Positions 62,855 to 64,000 of a stretch of DNA of 64,000 bases are shown piece by piece; position 1 is the first letter of the stretch; each line of letters begins with the position of its first letter. The notes beneath the pieces were generated by a model that saw nothing but the letters and a program-made list of their open reading frames with translations, was not told the origin of the DNA and did not search any database. A program made the position numbers and the translations under genes. This stretch comes from Drosophila persimilis (taxonomy: Eukaryota > Arthropoda > Insecta > Diptera > Drosophilidae), in the NCBI RefSeq assembly GCF_003286085.1, contig NW_020825294.1, positions 1,240,001 to 1,304,000 on the forward strand. The letters run 5' to 3'.

Positions 62855-63065
62855 CTTAGGTTTATAAAGAGTTGGTCAAAGGAATTTGACGACCCCTATA
62901 TAACAAAGGCTCTCTATACATACGTCGCTTGTTCGTCCGATCTTAGAATACGCAATACTTAGATCTCCTATGTATGGTGCACTGAGTACAAAGTACACCA
63001 TCCTTAGTTAATCGTAGAAAAATCCACTAGAAACTATTTACCGTTGACCCTTTAGGGTCCGTTTA
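62855..63065 (+). pseudogene. Decayed non-LTR retrotransposon reverse-transcriptase fragment
   Basis: Plus-strand translation from 62855 reads LRFIKSW, SKEFDDPYITKALYT. A one-base shift just before 62928 then gives LVRPILEYA. This ordered pair, FIKRW..EF.DP..TK.L followed by SLVRPILEY, is the signature after the catalytic core of Jockey/I/R1-type non-LTR reverse transcriptases. Stops and the frameshift show that it is dead. The expected next segment (IESVQ..F) is only faintly seen to about 63065. Neither the endonuclease nor the catalytic core of the enzyme is seen upstream, so the copy is truncated or decayed beyond recognition. Confidence 0.75.
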
Positions 63066-64000
63066 GGGTCTTATGCTGTAATTATAATTCCCTCTACCGT
63101 ATAATATCTACAACTAATTCGATTCCTTTTTCAAAGTTAAAATTAGTAGATCTATTTTCAATGCATTTTAGTAAATGTAGTTCTAATTTTCATCAAATAA
63201 TTGTCTAACAGCTATCTTTCCTGCATCTTCACTTTGAATGAGAAAATATCTATTTAATCTCTAAGTTTATATTATATTAAAAGCTGTATTAAGAATTTAG
63301 ATGTTAGGAGAACTCGTAGCACATTGAAATCATTTAGATTGACCTAGAAAGCCCCCTCTAAATATCAATATTTCCCTGTCTGCTAGATCTCCATATTCAT
63401 GATGAGAATTACCGTACAACAAGTCACAGATTTCTCATGGATCTTTTCAGACCCGACTATAATGCAACCCCAATCGTTTTTTTTAGCTTCTAAGCTTCAG
63501 GGGGACTCTTTTTTTCTTTTGAACAAAGCTTTTTGTGTCCCATAAATAAGAAATTTTTGACAGGCATCTAATTTTTAAAAACTCATGCATTTAATTGCGA
63601 CATTAAAAGCACAACTTGGAGTACAAATATTCAGAGGCAGTGGTAGTGGCAGTGGCAGATCTCTCCCCAAATGCTCCCTAAGACAGGGCAGGGCGTCTGG
63701 TTTTCTGTCTGGTGGATCGTCGCACATGTCGCTTCGATGTTGTCGTTGTCGTCGTCCCCCATCTCGGAATTATGACAAATATTTACAAAACACACAGAGC
63801 TAATGTTCCCATTTCATCGGGCACATAAATAAGTGTTACGAGCCCCGAGCTCCCACATTCCTCCCGATGTTTTCGTCACAGATTTGAATACGAGTATTTC
63901 CCGGCTCGTTCCAGATCCCAGCTTCGAGTGCAAAGTATTTGTGTCACTTAGTTTTGGCCAACACATGGCAACGATTTAAAGAATTACACACTAAATTTAG
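63066..64000. other. Non-coding DNA, no gene recognised
   Basis: AT-rich sequence with a CTTTAGGGT/GTTTAGGGT double unit near 63050-63070, a short GGCAGTGGTAGTGGCAGT tract near 63636-63656 and no recognised gene. The first part may be the 3' remainder of the adjacent retrotransposon. Confidence 0.4.

Overview
This is insect nuclear DNA, almost certainly from a Drosophila species. It is AT-rich, has long intergenic and intronic tracts full of short tandem repeats, and its genes are split by GT...AG introns. I recognise four protein-coding genes, all matching a gene neighbourhood known from D. melanogaster chromosome arm 2L (Muller element B): Nha1 (plus strand), the HEATR1/UTP10 homologue l(2)k09022 (minus), Rca1 (minus) and the Gfi1-family zinc-finger gene senseless-2 (minus). 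The richness in CA, CAG and other microsatellites would suit an obscura-group species, but this is a guess and the exact species cannot be fixed by eye.

Layout. 1-9.3 kb: no recognised coding gene. It holds a TATA/Inr-type candidate promoter near 2.92 kb, a perfect hairpin, a 51-codon orphan ORF and possible upstream exons of Nha1. 9.3-12.6 kb: Nha1, four coding exons, 729 aa. 13.4-19.8 kb: l(2)k09022, four coding exons, 2,100 aa, convergent with Nha1. 19.8-24 kb: intronless Rca1 (416 aa) flanked on both sides by copies of a repeat family that overlaps the promoters of l(2)k09022 and Rca1. 24-42 kb: about 18 kb of intergenic DNA with a small retroposed element bounded by a 13-bp target-site duplication. 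42.4-61 kb: sens-2, five coding exons, 765 aa, with introns of 5.9 kb and 9.3 kb. 61-64 kb: sens-2 upstream region and a decayed non-LTR retrotransposon reverse-transcriptase fragment.

The genes do not form a pathway. l(2)k09022 (ribosome biogenesis) and Rca1 (cell-cycle inhibitor of APC/C) are growth and proliferation genes. Both have housekeeping-type core promoters with a motif-1 element (GGTCACACT type) plus tandem motif-6 elements (GGTATATTT type). Nha1 is an epithelial monovalent cation/proton antiporter-family protein, and sens-2 is a presumed neural or peripheral-nervous-system transcription factor with large regulatory introns. The most unusual structure is the promoter-linked repeat family at 19.9-20.6 and 22.5-23.9 kb. 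Splice junctions were derived by hand from reading-frame continuity and GT/AG signals.
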